Origin: JADJNY01 sp046349615
GTDB lineage: Bacteria; Planctomycetota; UBA1135; GCA-002686595
Direction of reading: 5' to 3'
Assembly (NCBI GenBank): GCA_046349615.1
Contig: JAXMBZ010000001.1
Span: 434,001-498,000, forward strand
DNA length: 64,000 nt
Positions 53,789 to 61,915 of this stretch are shown in pieces (within the stretch, counting starts at the first letter, position 1; the number at the start of each line of letters is the position of its first letter). The translations under genes were made by a program, and so were the position numbers. The notes beneath the pieces are model-generated. The model did not search any database. It saw only the letters and a program-made list of their open reading frames with translations, and was not told the origin of the DNA.

Positions 53789-54239
53789 TCAGTCCGGTCC
53801 CCACAGCGCGCTGATCGGCGCGGCGGAGAGGCGCTCGCCGAGCTCGAACGTCCGCGGACCCGTGTGGAGCACGACGCCGCGCACGAAGCGTGACCCCAAT
53901 TCGTCCCGGAGCCAGGCCAGGTGCTTGGCGTCATTCGACGAGGAATCGTCCTGGCGTCCGGTCGACGTCGACAGCGCGCTTCACGGCGCCGAGGATCTCG
54001 GGGACGAGCTGCCCTTCGTCGAGGAGCACGGGCGGATCGAGCCCGTCGAGCGCGGCGTCCGGATCGTCACGAAACGCGGCCGCCTCCGCGGCGCGATCCA
54101 GCCGAACGACCGTCTTCGCGAACCTCGCCGCCGTCGTAGTCTTCCCCGTCGCCCTCGGGCCGAGGATCAGGAGCGCGGGAACCTACTCGAGGACCTCGGC
54201 GCGGGTCGAGTCGGCGAGGCGAGGGAGGTACTCGGTCAC
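53789..54239 (-). pseudogene. remnant of a DUF4143-type AAA ATPase gene
   Basis: Two parts of one family are readable on the minus strand. From the GTG at 54239 come VTEYLPRLADSTRAEVLE, an in-frame TAG (around 54185), then VPALLILGPRATGKTTTAARF with a P-loop, and LDEGQLVPEILGAVKRAVD. The frame stops near 53931 after GRFLVE. The next frame reads DAKHLAWLRDELGSRFVRG and HTGPRTFELGERL, the normal C-terminus of these proteins. Some 280 central residues are missing and the joint is frameshifted. It is a nonsense- and deletion-damaged pseudogene; the full-length proteins are ATPases of unknown role. Confidence 0.8.
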
Positions 54240-54733
54240 GCGAGGCCGGTCCGAGTGCGTGCATGGCCGCGGCTCCAGGGTCTCTGGATGCTGCCGTTTT
54301 CCCGCAAGGTCGAGTGCCGCTTTCCCGCATCCTCCGCCGGGAACACGGTGCCGGAGCACTTTGTCACCAGATAGCGATCCCACAGGATCGCGTTTCGTGG
54401 AGGCGTGGTCGTCGAACCTCCATCGATTCGTCGGCGCACGGATCCAAGAAGGTCTGCGCAGGAACCAACACACACGGGGAAAGCGGCCCCCCACGAGTTG
54501 TCCTCGGAATGGCCGCGCGCCCCCACATCGGGTGAAGAAGCGCTCTAGGTGGGCACTCGAGGCCGATGTGCGTCCTCGGCCGCCGACGGGAGTTCCACTC
54601 GGAGGGCGTCGGAGATACCCGGTGGACAACGGGCACCGTATTGCGACCGCGGGCGTCTTCCTCGAATCGACCCGCACCCGCTTCACGCGCGCCGCCTTCC
54701 GCAACTCCGCCGCGCGCTATCCTGCCCGGGCCC
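54240..54733. other. 494-base region without recognised gene
   Basis: Composition is lower in GC than the neighbours and no frame shows family similarity or a ribosome site with coding-like sequence. Together with the adjacent pseudogene it looks like decayed or foreign DNA. The promoter of the DUF1549-type gene should lie at its right end, but no clear -35/-10 pair is seen. Confidence 0.5.
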
Positions 54734-55837
54734 ATGCGGTCTCCCCTCCTTCGACTCCCGACGCTCCTCGCCGCTGCGCTCGCGCTCCTCCTCCACGTTT
54801 CCGCCGCCGCTCCGTCGACCGACGCCGCCGTCACCCCCCGCCTCCTCCGCACGCTCCCGATGGACGTCCTCGGCCGTCCGCCGCTCGACGCCGAGCGCGC
54901 CGAATGGAGCACGAAATCCCGCGCCGAACTCGTCGACGCGCTGCTCTCCACGCCCGGCTTCTGGGAGCACTGGACCCAGGAACAGCTCTACTACTTCCTG
55001 CTCCTGAACAACTTCCGCCCGAAGTCCGACCGCGTCGCCGCGATCCCCGCCGAGCTCGCCGACGCGAAGCTCGACGTCCGCGCTGCGACGCATCGCATCG
55101 CGCTCAGCTCGAGCTTCGATCAGCGCAATCCCGGCGCCGACACGTTCGTCACGGTCGTGATGGAGCAGCTCTGCGGCCTCGAGGTGAAGAAGAACGCGCG
55201 CGAGCTCGAGATCGGCAAGAAGATCTACGACGGCGCCGACGGCACGTTCCTCGGCTCGCCCGGCAAGACGCAGGCGGACCTCGTCCGCATCGCGATCACG
55301 AGCCCGCAGTTCACGCGGCATTTCCTCGCGCGCGAGTACGCGCGCTACGTCCACGCGAAGCCCGACGCGAAGGAGCTCGCGACGTGGGCGGCGCGCTTCG
55401 ATGCCGACCCGCGCTCGTTCCGCGACCTCGTGCGCGACTGGCTCCTCTCGCCCGCCTACGACGCCCGCGTCGCGCGCGGCGCGCCGCAGGAGAACCGGCT
55501 CTTCGTGCGCTCGCTCTATGTCGACCTCGTCGGGCGCGCGCCGACGGAGGAGGAAGCGGAGCCGCTGCGGGAAGCGCTCGACGGCCTCGCCGATCCCACC
55601 CCGCTCCGCGGCGTGCTCGCGCGGCTCCTGCTCGATTCGGACAAGGTGAAGCTCCCGAAGCGCGAGGAACTCGGCGACGCCGGCGCCTGGATCGACGGCC
55701 TCTTCGCGCGCCTGCTCGGCCGCGCGCCGTCCGCGGAGGAGCGCGCGACCTTCGTCGGTTCCCTCGCCGAACCCGGTTGCCGCACGCAGACGGTGGTGTA
55801 TGCCATCGTGTCGGGCGCGGAGTACGCGCGGTATTGA
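54734..55837 (+). CDS. DUF1549-type exported protein
   Basis: A 367-residue protein with a signal peptide (about 1-27). An early block (LRTLPMDVLGRPPLDAERAEW, then LVDALLSTPGFWEHW) matches the DUF1549 family of planctomycete surface or periplasmic proteins. Two further copies of a similar motif follow: SLYVDLVGRAPTEEEAEPL and GLFARLLGRAPSAEERATF. The end is IVSGAEYARY. These proteins usually pair with DUF1501 proteins; that partner lies at 56411, now separated by an antitoxin gene. Role unknown. The last 108 bases recur, diverged, at 56289-56396. Confidence 0.75.
   Translation: MRSPLLRLPTLLAAALALLLHVSAAAPSTDAAVTPRLLRTLPMDVLGRPPLDAERAEWSTKSRAELVDALLSTPGFWEHWTQEQLYYFLLLNNFRPKSDRVAAIPAELADAKLDVRAATHRIALSSSFDQRNPGADTFVTVVMEQLCGLEVKKNARELEIGKKIYDGADGTFLGSPGKTQADLVRIAITSPQFTRHFLAREYARYVHAKPDAKELATWAARFDADPRSFRDLVRDWLLSPAYDARVARGAPQENRLFVRSLYVDLVGRAPTEEEAEPLREALDGLADPTPLRGVLARLLLDSDKVKLPKREELGDAGAWIDGLFARLLGRAPSAEERATFVGSLAEPGCRTQTVVYAIVSGAEYARY
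55722..55830 (+). repeat. direct repeat copy 1 (3' end of the DUF1549-type gene)
   Basis: This stretch, which is coding, recurs at 56289-56396 in the same orientation with about 85 percent identity by eye and one small gap. Shared features include GCGCGCGACCTTCGTCGG and the ACGGTGGTGTA segment. Copy 1 is in a functional frame; the two copies bracket the ParD gene. Confidence 0.85.
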
Positions 55838-55892
55838 GGCGGGGCGGCGTGCGCGCCTTTGAGGCCCACGCGCGGAGGAACGCGGAGCGCGG

Positions 55893-56168
55893 TCACGACT
55901 TCTTTCGACCGAGCCGCTTCAGGAGCTCACTCCGCATCTTGTCCCAGTACTCGGGGGTCACCTCGATGGGGGCCCCGCTGTCCAGGCCCGCGAGGAGCTT
56001 GCGCTCGAGGTCTTCCTGCGCCTCCTTGCGCTGGGCTTCGTGGATGAGGCGGCGGATGTACTCGCTCGTCGTCGTGCACCCCGTGCGGGCCGCCGCGGCC
56101 TCGACGAACCTGCGCTGGGACTGCGACAGGGACACGTTCATCGTCGTGAGGTCGGTCTCGCGCTTCAT
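55893..56168 (-). CDS. ParD-type ribbon-helix-helix antitoxin (orphan)
   Basis: A 91-residue protein. The first strand and helices (NVSLSQSQRRFVEAA, then TTTSEYIRRLIHEAQR) match the ParD/CopG-type ribbon-helix-helix fold that binds DNA and neutralises ParE toxins. The C-terminal LERKLLAGLDSGAPIEV is the usual toxin-binding tail, followed by a longer basic end. No ParE-like gene lies on either side: only 55 bases separate its stop from the DUF1549-type stop. A start inside the chain at 56138 is possible. It is either an orphan antitoxin or a DNA-binding regulator. Confidence 0.75.
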   Translation of the reverse strand: MKRETDLTTMNVSLSQSQRRFVEAAAARTGCTTTSEYIRRLIHEAQRKEAQEDLERKLLAGLDSGAPIEVTPEYWDKMRSELLKRLGRKKS

Positions 56169-56174
56169 GGGTCC

Positions 56175-56203
56175 AAGTTTCGCCCTTTGGCAGATTCTGT
56201 CAA
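56175..56203 (-). promoter_or_regulatory. possible promoter of the ParD gene
   Basis: On the minus strand a perfect -35 TTGACA (56198-56203) is followed after 17 bases by AAACTT (56175-56180), a weak -10. It lies only 7 bases upstream of the proposed ATG, which favours the internal start at 56138 if this promoter is used. Confidence 0.4.
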
Positions 56204-56288
56204 GGATCGGACGGGCCCCCCCGGCTACAGCAGCCCATTTCGTCGATCGAACGACCTCGCTCGCGCTCTGGTGCGATCCCCGTGCACC

Positions 56289-56396
56289 GCGCGCCGCCCG
56301 CGGCGGAGCGCGCGACCTTCGTCGGTTCCCTCGACGAGTCGCGTTGCCGCACGCGGACGGTGGTGTAGGCCGTCGAGCGGGCGCCGAGTACGCTCG
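56289..56396 (+). repeat. direct repeat copy 2 (non-coding remnant)
   Basis: A diverged copy of 55722-55830. Here the frame is broken (GTGTAG replaces GTGTAT, giving a stop, and one base is missing), so it is not translated as the DUF1549-type protein. It lies directly before the DUF1501-type gene. Confidence 0.85.
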
Positions 56397-56410
56397 TCAC
56401 GGAGGACGCC

Positions 56411-57553
56411 TTGCACCACCTCGACCGTCGCGGGTTCCTGGGCCTCGCCGCCGCCGGAGCCGGGCTGATCGCGCTGAACGCGCGCGGCGAAGCTGCGCCG
56501 CTCGCCTCCGGCGCCCGCAAGACGAAGCGCGTCGTGCTCGTCGCGTTCGCGGGCGGCGTGCGCACGCGCGACACGTTCGGGTCGCCGGAGAACGTGCCCA
56601 ACTTGAAGAAGCTCGCCGACGAGGGCGTGCTCTACACGCGCGCTCGCACGGCGAACCTCGGCCACTTCGGTGCCGCACTTTCCATCTTCACCGGCGTCGC
56701 GGAGCAGCGCGGGATCCGCGAGAACGCGCGCGGTCCGTACCCGACCGTGTTCGAGTACGCGCGCAAGGACCTCGGCCTCGCCGCGAACGACGTGTGGATC
56801 ACGACGTCGGGCGGCGCGCAGCAGGTGAACTACGCGTACGGATTGCACGCGGAGTACGGCGCGGCCTACGGCGCGAACACGCTCGACGGCGAGGGCGTCT
56901 TCAACAAGGAGTTCAAGCGCGTGCTCGAGACGCTCGGGCGTCCGCGCGAGATGCCGAAGGACGAAGAGGCCGTGCTCAAGAAGCTGCGCGCGTCGCTCGC
57001 GAAGGGCGGCGAAGCGGGGCTGAATTCGGCCGAGAGCGCGGCGCAGGTCGAGCGCTACATCCTGCAGGAGCTCACGCGCGGCACCGCGGACCTCACCGGC
57101 GCGAACGCGGGCGACGCGAAGGCGCTGCGGCTCGCGCGCAACCTCGTCTCGCTCTTCAAGCCGAAGCTGACGGCGGTCGTGCTGCAGGACGCGGACACGG
57201 CGCACGGCTCGTACAACGGCTACGTCGAGGTGATCCGGCGCAACGACGCGGCGCTCGGCGAGCTCGTGCAGGCGCTCCGCGACGACAAGGAGCTCGCGAC
57301 CTCGACCGCCGTGATCGTCGTCCCCGAGTTCGGCCGCGACCGCGATTTGAACTCGCGGCGCGGGCTCGACCACGGCGACGGGTCGGAGGATCTCTCGAAC
57401 GTCGCGTGCCTGTGCTGGGGCCCCGATTTCGAGCGCGGGAAGGTGCTCAAGGACGAGGTTCAAGTCGTCGACGTCGCTCCGACCGTGTGCGAGTTGCTCG
57501 GCGCGCGCGCGAAGCTCGCGAGGGGGAAGCGGCTCCCCGGCCTGTTCGCGTGA
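56411..57553 (+). CDS. DUF1501-type Tat-exported protein
   Basis: A 380-residue protein. The N-terminus HLDRRGFLGLAAAGAG is a twin-arginine signal, so it is probably exported folded. The body has the alkaline-phosphatase-superfamily layout of DUF1501 proteins: VVLVAFAGGVRT at the start, a NLKKLADEGVLYTRA motif, VVLQDADTAHGSYNGY and a late GLDHGDGSED. Several metal ligands of true phosphatases or sulfatases are not obvious, so activity is uncertain. The start is a TTG. The partner DUF1549-type gene is upstream, across the ParD gene. Confidence 0.75.
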   Translation: MHHLDRRGFLGLAAAGAGLIALNARGEAAPLASGARKTKRVVLVAFAGGVRTRDTFGSPENVPNLKKLADEGVLYTRARTANLGHFGAALSIFTGVAEQRGIRENARGPYPTVFEYARKDLGLAANDVWITTSGGAQQVNYAYGLHAEYGAAYGANTLDGEGVFNKEFKRVLETLGRPREMPKDEEAVLKKLRASLAKGGEAGLNSAESAAQVERYILQELTRGTADLTGANAGDAKALRLARNLVSLFKPKLTAVVLQDADTAHGSYNGYVEVIRRNDAALGELVQALRDDKELATSTAVIVVPEFGRDRDLNSRRGLDHGDGSEDLSNVACLCWGPDFERGKVLKDEVQVVDVAPTVCELLGARAKLARGKRLPGLFA

Positions 57554-57607
57554 GCCTCCGTTCGAGACCGTAGCCGCGCGCGCGAAGCCCGGTAGGATCC
57601 CGCGACG

Positions 57608-60600
57608 ATGGCGCCGAACCGAAGCTCGCTCCCGACGCGGTTGCACGTCGTCGCGCTCGTCCTCGCGCTCGCGGCGCTCGGTCTCGCGAGCGCGCGCGCC
57701 GGGCGCGAGGACGCTGCGTCGTCCCTCGCCGCGACGGCCGCCGCCGCGCAGGACCGCGATCTCGCGCTGCCCGACGACGGCTCGCGCGGCTGCCTCGCGT
57801 GCCACGCCGGCATCGAGCCGATGCACCCCGAGGCGAAGCTCTCGTGCGTCGAGTGCCACGGCGGCGACGCGAGCGCGAAGTCGAAGAGCGCGGCGCACGT
57901 CGCTCGCGCCCGCGAGTACGACGACGAGCGCGTCGCGCCGAAGGACGAGGACCTCGTCTGGCGCCGCTTCGTGAACCCGATGGACCTGCGCGTCGCGCAC
58001 GTCACGTGCGATCGGTGTCACCCCGACTTCGCGCAGCACGTCAAGCTCTCGCTCCACGGCACGACGGCGGGCCACCTCTCCGACGGCTACTACGAGATGG
58101 GCATCACGCCGCGCAAGCAGTCGGTGTGGAGCGTCTTCCCGACCGAAGCGCCGAAGGAGCGCGACCCCGCGAGCCTTTCGGGTCTGCAGCAAGTCCCCGC
58201 CTTCGACCCTGGAGCTCCGGCGCGCGCGCTCGCGTCGCACTACGCGGACCTCGCGCGCAAGGAGTGCATGCAGTGCCACCTCTGGAGCGAAGGCCGCGCG
58301 GTGAAAGGCCGCGTCGGCTTCGACGGCGACTACCGCGGCGAGGGCTGCGCCGCGTGTCACGTCGAGTACGCGCTCGACGGTCTCACGGAGAGCGCCGACG
58401 TCGCGGCCGTGCGCGGCGAGCCCGGGCATCCGCGCAAGCACGCGATGACTGGGAAGCCGACGACCGCGACGTGCACGAGCTGCCACTACGGCGACGCGTC
58501 GATCGGGCTCAATTTCCGCGGGCTTTCGCAGCTCCCGCCCGGCGCGCCGGGCGGTCCCGACATCGCGGGGACGACGGATCGACTGCTCAACCGTCAGTTC
58601 TACCTGCAGGATCCCGCGACGAATCCGCCCGACGTGCACCACGAGCGCGGGATGCACTGCATCGACTGCCACACCGCGGACGACGTGATGGGGGATGGAC
58701 GGCTCGTCGGCGCGATGGAGCACGCCGTCGAGATCCAGTGCATCGACTGCCACGGCACGTTCACCGCGCCCGCGACGCTCGTGACGCAGCGCGGCACGCC
58801 GCTGAAGCACCTGCGCCGCGACGGCGAGCGCGTGATCCTGACGAGCCAGGTCGACGGCAAGGAGCACGTCGTGAAGCAGCTCGTGCACGCGCTCGACCCG
58901 AAGCGACCCGAGTTCAACGCGACCGCCGCGAAGGCGATGACGGGCGAGCACGCGAAGGTCGCGTGCCACACGTGCCACTCGAGTTGGAACCCGAACTTCC
59001 TCGGCTTCCACTTCGATCGCAACGAGTCGCTGACGCAGCTCGACCTGCTCTCCGGCAAGCGCACGCCCGGGCGCGTGACGACGCAGGAGAAGGTCTTCGC
59101 GACGTGGAAGAGCTTCTACGCGGGCTTCGACGAACGCGGCTTCGTCGCGCCGTACCTGACGGGCTTCTCGACGATGGGGAGCGTGACGGACGCGAAGGGC
59201 GAGAAGGTGCTCGACCAGGTGCTGCCCGTGACGCAGGCGGGGCTCTCCGGCGTCACGATGATCCACCACCAGATGCACACCGTGCGCAAGAGCGCGCGCA
59301 CGTGCGTCGAATGCCACCGCTCGAGCGCGACGTGGGGCCTGGGCTCGCCGAACTTCCGCCTCGCGCGCCAGCTCGCCTTCGTCGCGGATCGCCGCGGGAT
59401 CGAGGTCGTGGCGCTCGACCGCGCGAAGCTGCAGAGCTCGCTCCCGATCGCGAAGGTCGTGCAGCCGGACGTGACGGCGCTCGAGCTCGACTGCGATCCG
59501 CTCCAAGGGCACGCGCGCTTCCTCTACGCGGGCGAGGGCCAGCGCGGGCTGCACGTGTTCGACGTGCGCGCGCCCGAGGCGCCGAAGCGCGTCGCGTTCG
59601 TGCCGTCGCCCGGACCGGTCGACCTCGCGCTGCGCGGCGATTTCCTGTACGCGGCGGAGGGAGCGGGCGGGCTCGCGGTGTACGACGTGTCCGATCCCGC
59701 GGCGACGCGCGTCGTCGCGCGCGTGCCGATGTGCGACGCGCGCGCGGTCGCGGTGCAGTGGCCGTGGGCGTACGTCGCGGACGGGCCCGCCGGCCTCGTG
59801 ATCGTCGACGTGCGCGCGCCGATCGCGCCGAAGCTCCTCGGCGGATTGCTCCCGCGCGGCGAACGCGGCGAGGCGCGCGAGCTCGTCGACGTCGCGGTGC
59901 TCTTCCAGTACAGCCGGCCGCAACCCGCGACGCGCGCGCAGCCCGACCCGCCCGCCGACGCACGCACGAAGGCGCGGATGCTCTGCGCGCTGCTCGACGC
60001 GGCGCAGGGGCTCGTGCTCGTCGACGCGACCGAACCCGAGCGGCCCGTGCAGCTCTGGCCGAACCCGAAGCCGCGGCCGGGGCCCGACACGCGCGCGGAG
60101 GAGCGCAACGAGTGGAAGAGCCTCGTGCTCGCGAGCCACGTCGACCTCGCGCAACCCTCCGGCGGGCAGCGCACGAGCGAGCGCGACTACGTGTACGCGC
60201 TTCAGGAGATCCAGGAGGGCCAGCTCTTCGTGCACTACGCGAGCGCGGTCGACGTCAGCGAGCCGCTGCGGCCGAAGCGCGTGTCGAACAAACGTCTGCT
60301 CGGCTCCGCGGAGGCGTTGACGCCGCTCAGCGCGTACAACACGCCGTTCCTCGAGACGAAGCTCTTCGTCACCGGCGTCGAGGGGGTGCAGATCGTCGAC
60401 GCGACCGTGTCGTCGCAGCTCGACACGAAGGGCGCGCTGCTCGGGCTGCGCGGCGGCTATGCGGCCGTCGTCGAGGAGTTCCCGCTCGATCGTATGCTCG
60501 ACGAGGCGGGCCGGCCGGCGAAGGACGTGAGCCACGCGAACTCGCGCTGGCTCTACCTGACGGAGATCGAGCGCGTGCTCTCCGTGCGCGGCGATCGACT

Positions 60601-61564
60601 CGGAACGCTTCCCGCGCGCACCGACGCCGCGGCGCCGCCGACGTGGACGGCGCGGCTCGCGTTCGCGCAAGCCGACGCGGACGGGTCGGGCTTCCTCGAC
60701 GGCGCGGAGACGTCGAAGGAGGCACTGCAGAGCTCGGATCGCGACGCGGACCAGCGCATTTCGCTCGCGGAATTCGCGATCACCGCGGGTGTGCTGCCCG
60801 AAGCGAGCCTCGCCGCGGCGCCGACGCCGTACGCGGGCGGACGGACGGGCCCCGACGGCGACCTCGCGCGGCTCTTCGACGGCGTCGATCCGAACGCGTT
60901 CGACAAGGACGGCGACGGACGGCTCGCGCGCGCGGACGTCGAGCGCGCGCTCTTCGCGGCGCTCGATCTCGACCTCGACGGGAAGCTCTCGCGCGGCGAG
61001 GCGTCGCGGCTTCCCGGCGAGCCGCGGCAGATGCGCTTCGCGGGGGAGCGCGCCGACGCCGCGTGGAAGCGCCTCGACGCGGACGACACGCGCGCGCTCG
61101 AGCCGCGCGAGGTGCGGCTGCGCGACGAGGACTGGCTCGCGCTCGACGCGAACCGCGACGGAGCGGTGCAGTTGCGCGAGAAGCGCGGCGGGCGCAACTT
61201 CCGCCGCGGCGGGACGACGGACACGGTCGAGTGGCCGTACCGCGTCGTGCAGCCGACGCTGCTCCCGCCGGACGTCACGATCGAGCGCTTGCTCGCGACG
61301 TTCGACGAGGACGGCGACGGCACGTTGAACAAGCGCGAGCTCGCCAAACGCCTCGACTTGGCGCTCGACCTCGACGCGGACGGCGACGGCGTGCTGCGCA
61401 GGAACGAGCTCGCGGCGCAGGTCGACTTCGTCGCGCGCAACGGCACGGACAGCACGCCGGACGCGTTCCTCGCGCGGTGGGACCTCGACGGGAACGGCGT
61501 CGTGGACGAGAAGGAGCTCGCGTTGCCGCGCGCGGTGCGCGAGCGCTTGCTCGGCCGGAAGTGA
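57608..61564 (+). CDS. exported decahaem cytochrome c fused to LVIVD-type propeller and EF-hands
   Basis: A 1318-residue protein with a signal peptide (about 1-32). Ten CxxCH sites start at residues 62, 80, 134, 220, 247, 289, 351, 378, 453 and 566. Residues about 637-960 form repeated strands such as GLHVFDVRAPEAPKRVA and GLVIVDVRAPIAPKLLG, matching the LVIVD propeller. Residues about 1020-1310 hold about eight EF-hand-like loops, for example DADGSGFLDGAE, DKDGDGRLARAD and DEDGDGTLNKRE. I infer electron transfer at the cell surface or periplasm with calcium-dependent folding or attachment. TAGGAT at 57593-57598, 10 bases upstream, may be a -10 element. Confidence 0.85.
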   Translation: MAPNRSSLPTRLHVVALVLALAALGLASARAGREDAASSLAATAAAAQDRDLALPDDGSRGCLACHAGIEPMHPEAKLSCVECHGGDASAKSKSAAHVARAREYDDERVAPKDEDLVWRRFVNPMDLRVAHVTCDRCHPDFAQHVKLSLHGTTAGHLSDGYYEMGITPRKQSVWSVFPTEAPKERDPASLSGLQQVPAFDPGAPARALASHYADLARKECMQCHLWSEGRAVKGRVGFDGDYRGEGCAACHVEYALDGLTESADVAAVRGEPGHPRKHAMTGKPTTATCTSCHYGDASIGLNFRGLSQLPPGAPGGPDIAGTTDRLLNRQFYLQDPATNPPDVHHERGMHCIDCHTADDVMGDGRLVGAMEHAVEIQCIDCHGTFTAPATLVTQRGTPLKHLRRDGERVILTSQVDGKEHVVKQLVHALDPKRPEFNATAAKAMTGEHAKVACHTCHSSWNPNFLGFHFDRNESLTQLDLLSGKRTPGRVTTQEKVFATWKSFYAGFDERGFVAPYLTGFSTMGSVTDAKGEKVLDQVLPVTQAGLSGVTMIHHQMHTVRKSARTCVECHRSSATWGLGSPNFRLARQLAFVADRRGIEVVALDRAKLQSSLPIAKVVQPDVTALELDCDPLQGHARFLYAGEGQRGLHVFDVRAPEAPKRVAFVPSPGPVDLALRGDFLYAAEGAGGLAVYDVSDPAATRVVARVPMCDARAVAVQWPWAYVADGPAGLVIVDVRAPIAPKLLGGLLPRGERGEARELVDVAVLFQYSRPQPATRAQPDPPADARTKARMLCALLDAAQGLVLVDATEPERPVQLWPNPKPRPGPDTRAEERNEWKSLVLASHVDLAQPSGGQRTSERDYVYALQEIQEGQLFVHYASAVDVSEPLRPKRVSNKRLLGSAEALTPLSAYNTPFLETKLFVTGVEGVQIVDATVSSQLDTKGALLGLRGGYAAVVEEFPLDRMLDEAGRPAKDVSHANSRWLYLTEIERVLSVRGDRLGTLPARTDAAAPPTWTARLAFAQADADGSGFLDGAETSKEALQSSDRDADQRISLAEFAITAGVLPEASLAAAPTPYAGGRTGPDGDLARLFDGVDPNAFDKDGDGRLARADVERALFAALDLDLDGKLSRGEASRLPGEPRQMRFAGERADAAWKRLDADDTRALEPREVRLRDEDWLALDANRDGAVQLREKRGGRNFRRGGTTDTVEWPYRVVQPTLLPPDVTIERLLATFDEDGDGTLNKRELAKRLDLALDLDADGDGVLRRNELAAQVDFVARNGTDSTPDAFLARWDLDGNGVVDEKELALPRAVRERLLGRK

Positions 61565-61915
61565 CGCGCGGAGCCGTCACCGCGCTCCGCCATGGCGCTC
61601 CGCGCGCTCGACCCGTAGAATTCCCCGGACTTTTCGCTCCCCGACGCCATGCGCACCCATTCCGATCTCGACGGCACGTCCGCGCTCCGCGCGGGGCTCG
61701 AGGTCCGTTCGTGCGCCGCGTCCGAGGGCTTCGTCTCCGCGGCGGCCGAGGTCGCCGCCCCGGGACCACGCCGCCCGTGCGCTCGGGATTAGTCCCGTCC
61801 GCGCGGTGACGCTCGTGTCCCTTCGGCGCGCCGGACGACCCGCCGGGTCGGCGCGCACTCCTCGCGTTCCGTGAACGCGCACGCCCTCCCGGCGGCTCGC
61901 CCACCCTTCGATTCC
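61565..61915. other. 351-base leader region before proS
   Basis: A TAGAAT -10-like box lies at 61616-61621. A 47-codon open frame (61649-61792, ATG to TAG) has a coding-like bias, but its product resembles nothing firm. A long hairpin at 61826-61856 (7-bp outer stem GCGCGCC, then 5-bp GACCC stem, with a 4-base bulge) stands 60 bases before the proS ATG. This might be an attenuator, a small upstream gene, or decayed sequence. I do not see the T-box core. Confidence 0.4.

Noticed and set aside
55838..55892. ParE toxin partner for the antitoxin
   Set aside because: Only 55 bases separate the two convergent stops, and no toxin-like frame exists on either side.
53890..57573. A 1227-codon plus-strand open frame running across the pseudogene, repeats and DUF1501 gene
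   Set aside because: It crosses genes in the wrong frame and shows no family similarity. Real features are the pseudogene, the DUF1549-type and DUF1501-type genes and the repeats.
56225..60670. A 1481-codon minus-strand open frame
   Set aside because: It is antisense to the DUF1501-type and decahaem genes; its translation is low-complexity Arg/Glu/Leu-rich sequence without domains.
61649..61792. A 47-codon frame in the proS leader, starting like an aspartyl-tRNA synthetase (RTHSDL)
   Set aside because: The similarity covers only a few residues and ends at once. I record it only as part of the leader region.
61740..61810. T-box riboswitch before proS
   Set aside because: GGGACCACGCCGCCCG and GGGATTAGTCCCGTCC look vaguely similar, but the conserved UGGN bulge sequence is not there.
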